Source: Selenomonadaceae bacterium UBA2897
GTDB taxonomy: Bacteria > Bacillota > Negativicutes > Selenomonadales > Selenomonadaceae
Reading direction: 5' to 3'
Length of the DNA stretch: 9,378 bases
Assembly: GCA_002350105.1 (NCBI GenBank)
Contig: DEDT01000022.1
Coordinates: 1-9,378, forward strand
Below are positions 6,839 through 9,378 of this stretch, one piece after another. How positions within the stretch are numbered: position 1 is the stretch's first letter; every line of letters starts with the position of its first letter. The notes beneath the pieces were generated by a model, which saw only the letters and a program-made list of their open reading frames with translations, was not told where the DNA came from and searched no databases. A program made the position numbers and the translations under genes.

Positions 6839-6938
6839 CTGCTCCCTCTTCAACTAGAATCTCACTGGCGCGGTCGTACCATATTTCTTCCCTACCGCCT
6901 GACCAAATATCAGGACAGTATGTATAATCTATATCCAT
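6810..6938 (-). CDS. Small ORF of 42 codons with a strong ribosome binding site
   Basis: Not recognised. The predicted peptide starts MDIDYTYCPDIWSGG and ends EGADAAVPEIHP; it is acidic (many Asp/Glu), has one cysteine and shows no membrane segment. Support for translation is the AGAGGAG site (6947-6953) 8 bases before the ATG (6936-6938). That site overlaps the stop codon of the Mrr-like gene, an arrangement that favours translational coupling. The last 15 codons overlap the start of the integrase remnant in another frame, with the integrase in the +1 frame relative to this ORF. It could be a real small protein, a leader that feeds ribosomes to the integrase start, or the 5' end of a gene lost in the deletion that truncated the integrase. 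Confidence 0.45.
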   Translation of the reverse strand: MDIDYTYCPDIWSGGREEIWYDRASEILVEEGADAAVPEIHP

Positions 6939-6946
6939 ATAAAAAA

Positions 6947-6953
6947 CTCCTCT
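6947..6953 (-). promoter_or_regulatory. Strong ribosome binding site of the 42-codon ORF
   Basis: AGAGGAG on the minus strand, 8 bases from the ATG at 6936-6938. It shares bases with the TAG stop of the Mrr-like gene (6952-6954), so ribosomes that finish that gene could restart here. Confidence 0.6.
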
Positions 6954-7941
6954 ATTCGTTTTCTGAATTAACCACTGGTACGTAAACCATCTTCAATGGT
7001 ATCAAGTCCTGATACTTCTCACCCAGCTGGCTATAATACTTCAATATCAACCCCGCCAACTCGTCGCCGTTGATACCACGGATAATTGGATTGATGTCCA
7101 AATACTTCTGAGCATTCTTCGTGTAGTTAGACAGCGTTACGAACAGGCCGTAGTCGCCTTCCCGCATCGTACCCTTTAGCGCCTGCAGCATGCGCTCTGG
7201 AATATCCCCATCTATGCTCTTGACCTGCACAAGGATGCGGGGCGGCAGCTCGTCCTTATAAGCGATGATATCCTTGCCGCTATCGCCACCATGCGGCATG
7301 ACCTTCGTACGGTAACCCATCGCATTCAACAAATTGGCAACGAAAGGTTCCAGATCGTATCCCTTGAGCTCCCTGCTCAGCGTCTTGAGGATGAAGTCCT
7401 TCGTGTTCTCCTGAATGGCTTCAGCAGAGGCTGCTATGGTCTCTTCGTCATCATAGGTCGGCGCCTCACCATGCAATCGAGCTATAAACTCTTTGCCATA
7501 CTGCTTGATACGGAACAGCGTGAGCAAAGAGCTGATTTCAGAAAGAGCTCCCTGTGAGAACTCGATGCGAGGTATCTTCGCTAGCCATTCCACAGTACGG
7601 ATGTTCGAATAAATATACCCGTTATCAGGATGGTATTCATACCCACCCGTAATTCTGCCAATATTGACCATGCGATCTGCCTTTGACGGGAACACCACAT
7701 AGTCTCCCACTGTCATCTCATAGACAAATCGGCGGAGCATACCAGCCACGGCAGGTGCAGCGCCCGGTTTCTTATCTGGATACGTCCTCCGATACAGCGC
7801 CTTGAAGTCATCACGGCTGCCAGCGCCGACTTTGCTCAGGTCTCCCATTTCCTCCCAGCCAATGGCTATGACGTTCTTGTCCAGGAACATGCGGTCATCC
7901 GCGCTGTGAATGCCCCACATTGTTATTTCTGCATCGTCCAT
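6952..7941 (-). CDS. Mrr-type restriction endonuclease with an EVE/PUA-like N-terminal region
   Basis: A 329-residue predicted endonuclease of the Mrr_cat superfamily, resembling proteins grouped as COG4127. The N-terminal half (about 8-145) starts MWGIHSADD and has AIGWEEMGDL (26-35) and VGDYVVFPSK...VNIGRITGGYEY (78-103), the pattern of EVE/PUA-like domains that can read modified bases. The C-terminal half has a PD-(D/E)XK nuclease core: E198 in LEPFVANLLNAMGY, D224 in GGDSGKDI, and Q239/K241 in ILVQVKS. All expected catalytic residues are present. I place the start at the ATG 7939-7941, which has GAGG (7951-7954) 9 bases upstream; the longer TTG form from 7956 would overlap that site. It begins 21 bases after the 100-residue gene, so the two are very likely one transcript. 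A modification-dependent (type IV-like) defence nuclease is the best inference; the base recognised is unknown. No methyltransferase is present. Confidence 0.85.
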   Translation of the reverse strand: MDDAEITMWGIHSADDRMFLDKNVIAIGWEEMGDLSKVGAGSRDDFKALYRRTYPDKKPGAAPAVAGMLRRFVYEMTVGDYVVFPSKADRMVNIGRITGGYEYHPDNGYIYSNIRTVEWLAKIPRIEFSQGALSEISSLLTLFRIKQYGKEFIARLHGEAPTYDDEETIAASAEAIQENTKDFILKTLSRELKGYDLEPFVANLLNAMGYRTKVMPHGGDSGKDIIAYKDELPPRILVQVKSIDGDIPERMLQALKGTMREGDYGLFVTLSNYTKNAQKYLDINPIIRGINGDELAGLILKYYSQLGEKYQDLIPLKMVYVPVVNSENE

Positions 7942-7962
7942 GCCTATATACCTCAATCATTT

Positions 7963-8265
7963 TTAGTAGATACGACCAGGCTTATATGGAATCGTCCCTA
8001 TTTTGCCTTCGACCTTGATTTCATAGAGTTCATCGAAAAATGCATGCTGAAGTGCATTATAGTACCCTAGCATCGTGCCCGGTTCAGGATAAAAGGTGCC
8101 GCCCATCGGTGGTGATGTTAGACAGTCTGCATCAAGCCAATCTCGTATGGCCGGATGCTCATGCCCGTTAAGAAGGATAGTGATGTCTTTCAGCGTGCGG
8201 CTTCTGATATCAATTTCCATGTCTTCATCCCATTTTCGTCCTCGGGCATAGATATAGCCTTTCAT
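7963..8265 (-). CDS. Hypothetical 100-residue protein upstream of the Mrr-like nuclease
   Basis: Not recognised. A soluble, mildly acidic protein of 100 residues. It opens with MKGYIYARGRKWDED, has a strand-helix pattern including DITILLNGHEHPAIRDWLD (31-49), then a Pro/Gly/aromatic segment SPPMGGTFYPEPGTMLGYYN (55-74), and ends in IKVEGKIGTIPYKPGRIY. There is no signal peptide, membrane segment or known catalytic motif. The ATG at 8263-8265 is chosen because GGGAGG (8273-8278) lies 7 bases before it; a GTG at 8289 would start eight residues earlier with no such site. It is followed after 21 bases by the Mrr-like gene, so it may be a partner or regulator of that nuclease. The upstream gap (8279-8341) is AT-rich, with TTGAAA and TATGTA 15 bases apart on the minus strand, which is at best a weak promoter. 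Confidence 0.72.
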   Translation of the reverse strand: MKGYIYARGRKWDEDMEIDIRSRTLKDITILLNGHEHPAIRDWLDADCLTSPPMGGTFYPEPGTMLGYYNALQHAFFDELYEIKVEGKIGTIPYKPGRIY

Positions 8266-8272
8266 CCTAGCA

Positions 8273-8278
8273 CCTCCC
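8273..8278 (-). promoter_or_regulatory. Ribosome binding site of the 100-residue gene
   Basis: GGGAGG on the minus strand, 7 bases before the ATG at 8263-8265. It decides against the upstream GTG start. Confidence 0.65.
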
Positions 8279-8341
8279 ACACGTGGCACTCGTTTTTACA
8301 TATATTTATCAATCACGTTTCAACGTTTTCATTTCTTTCCT

Positions 8342-8590
8342 TCAAATTGTTACAAATCCGACCCACCGCATAAGTTCATATGTCTCATCGAACACCGGCT
8401 CAGGAGGGAAATACAATATCAGCCCTTCCCGTCCGCGCGTCATGAGCACGCGGTAGGTATTTATGCGATAGCGCACATGCTCCTTTCCTTGGCGCAGCGC
8501 ATGCGCCTGCCAGTGGTCTTTGCTCCATAAGAAGTCCGTGCCCCATTCCACGGCGGCAAAATTATACAAAATGCACACTTTACTGCCGAA
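8342..8590 (-). pseudogene. C-terminal remnant of a DUF2075-family helicase-like gene
   Basis: An 82-codon open stretch that matches only the end of DUF2075 (COG3410) P-loop ATPase/helicase-like proteins. The recognisable part is YRINTYRVLMTRGREGLILY, which corresponds to helicase motif VI, followed by FDETYELMRWVGF, the usual C-terminal helix. The Walker A and B motifs and all N-terminal sequence (several hundred residues) are missing. It continues in the same frame as the GIY-YIG gene, separated by a single TGA (8591-8593). The first possible start is GTG at 8576-8578, without a ribosome binding site. Because the GIY-YIG protein already looks complete, I read this as a deletion that fused the 3' end of a DUF2075 gene just behind the nuclease gene. 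It is unlikely to be expressed as a functional protein. Confidence 0.72.
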
Positions 8591-9378
8591 TCACTCGCTA
8601 CCTGCCTCACAGCTTTCTAATTCCTTTAAAGTCTTACCATCCTGCGTCTTCCATGTTGCAGGGCCGCTGATGCTATAACCAAGAACAAAATCAGCTGCAG
8701 CAGAAGAACTTGAGAACAACAAGTCTTCCATCGTCGTAAAATCCTTGACTTTCTTTTCTTCCGTATACCTTTTTCTCAAAGTTATGATGCCATTATTCAA
8801 TTTAGTTGAGACCTTTTCATTTATTTTTGCTCCCTGCAGGATGACAAAACCTTCGGTAGTGACTTTCCCTTGAGCAAATGCGCTTCCTATTTCAATTTGC
8901 AGCAAAGCGTCATCATGATTTACCTCTGTATGATTGACGCTAAGGACAGGCTCCAAAACCCGGTAGCCCAGTGTTGTGATGAGTGTCTTGATGTTGTTCA
9001 GGAACTCTTCCATGCTCGCTACATGTGACTCTTTCATCACGGTATTCTGATACGTGTTCTTTGTGAGCACTTTATAGCGTTTGCACTGCTTGGCTATCTC
9101 CACCAGACGATTTTCAAGATAGCGTATCAGAGCCTTGTTCAAGTCCCTGCCAACAAATAGCACAGCCGTGGTCCAGTAGTATTTCTCCTTTTCTGACTGG
9201 TAGTCCCTGATATGCTGCAACAGGCGCTCTTTTACGTTTTCGGATTCGCCGATATATACCGAGTCCGCGCCATCGTCTTCTTTGCAAAACAGGAAATATA
9301 CTCCTGCCTGCGTAATATCATCACGATTGCATCCTGCTACCTCAATGCGAGGAATTTTAATAGCTTTGCCATTCCAGT
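8591..9378 (-). CDS. GIY-YIG nuclease family protein with C-terminal DUF4357 (5' end outside the window)
   Basis: 261 codons are visible and the frame remains open to the window edge, so the N-terminus is missing. Numbering from the first full codon, the GIY-YIG fold shows GVYFL (25-29), VYIGES (40-45), R51 and H55, and the metal-binding glutamate in RYLENRLVEIA (E88). These are the features of GIY-YIG endonucleases, which cut one DNA strand per active site. A charged linker follows. The last 40 residues contain FVLGYSISGPATWKTQDGKTLKELE, typical of DUF4357, which is often found at the end of such proteins. The base composition is visibly more AT-rich than that of alaS. A TTG at 9220 is not the true start because the nuclease motifs lie upstream of it. 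The biological role of this family is not settled; DNA repair, restriction or mobile-element functions are possible. Confidence 0.87.
   Translation of the reverse strand, partial: WNGKAIKIPRIEVAGCNRDDITQAGVYFLFCKEDDGADSVYIGESENVKERLLQHIRDYQSEKEKYYWTTAVLFVGRDLNKALIRYLENRLVEIAKQCKRYKVLTKNTYQNTVMKESHVASMEEFLNNIKTLITTLGYRVLEPVLSVNHTEVNHDDALLQIEIGSAFAQGKVTTEGFVILQGAKINEKVSTKLNNGIITLRKRYTEEKKVKDFTTMEDLLFSSSSAAADFVLGYSISGPATWKTQDGKTLKELESCEAGSE

Noticed and set aside
6898..6914. Short inverted repeat CCTGA-7-TCAGG
   Set aside because: Only five base pairs and inside the small ORF; not enough for a terminator or operator claim.
8299..8330. Two copies of ACGTTT in the AT-rich gap before the 100-residue gene
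   Set aside because: Six-base repeats in AT-rich DNA are expected by chance; no further copies or symmetry.
1..9378. tRNA, rRNA, CRISPR array or complete insertion sequence
   Set aside because: I found no cloverleaf, rRNA sequence, regularly spaced long repeats or transposase with terminal inverted repeats on either strand by eye.

Overview
All well-supported genes in this window read on the minus strand, so transcription runs from high to low coordinates. The content suggests a Gram-negative member of the Firmicutes, most likely Negativicutes (Selenomonas/Mitsuokella/Megamonas-like). It combines a periplasmic HlyD/EmrA-type adaptor protein, which implies an outer membrane, with a Firmicutes-style alanyl-tRNA synthetase, Firmicutes-like ribosome binding sites, several TTG starts and a Tn916-type integrase domain. 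This host assignment is an inference from the sequence, not a database result.

Left part (about 1-5350) is chromosomal backbone. From upstream to downstream on the minus strand it holds a low-molecular-weight protein tyrosine phosphatase, a HAD-family phosphatase, alaS (with its own strong promoter and terminator) and an HlyD/EmrA-like membrane fusion protein that ends at a bidirectional hairpin terminator. The third codon positions of alaS are visibly GC-rich.

Right part (about 5358-9378) is an accessory island with mixed and partly lower GC. In transcription order it holds a GIY-YIG/DUF4357 nuclease cut by the window edge, a C-terminal scrap of a DUF2075 helicase gene in the same frame just after the nuclease stop, an unrecognised 100-residue protein, an Mrr-type endonuclease with an EVE/PUA-like N-terminal region, a 42-codon small ORF with a strong ribosome binding site, and a tyrosine recombinase reduced to its catalytic domain. 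A terminator follows, and then a HigB-HigA type toxin-antitoxin operon. Between higA and the phosphatase lie three tandem 10-bp near-repeats and a hairpin with a plus-strand U tract; these may mark the edge of the island.

The island has the look of a defence and stability hotspot. A nuclease cassette (100-residue protein plus Mrr-like enzyme, 21 bases apart) sits with a toxin-antitoxin pair, an integrase remnant and a helicase remnant, which points to repeated insertion and deletion. The most unusual regulatory feature is the higBA promoter: a TTGACC-17-TATAAT element whose predicted transcription start falls on the A of the higB ATG. It is overlapped by an 18-bp near-palindrome that spans the -10 box and the start codon.
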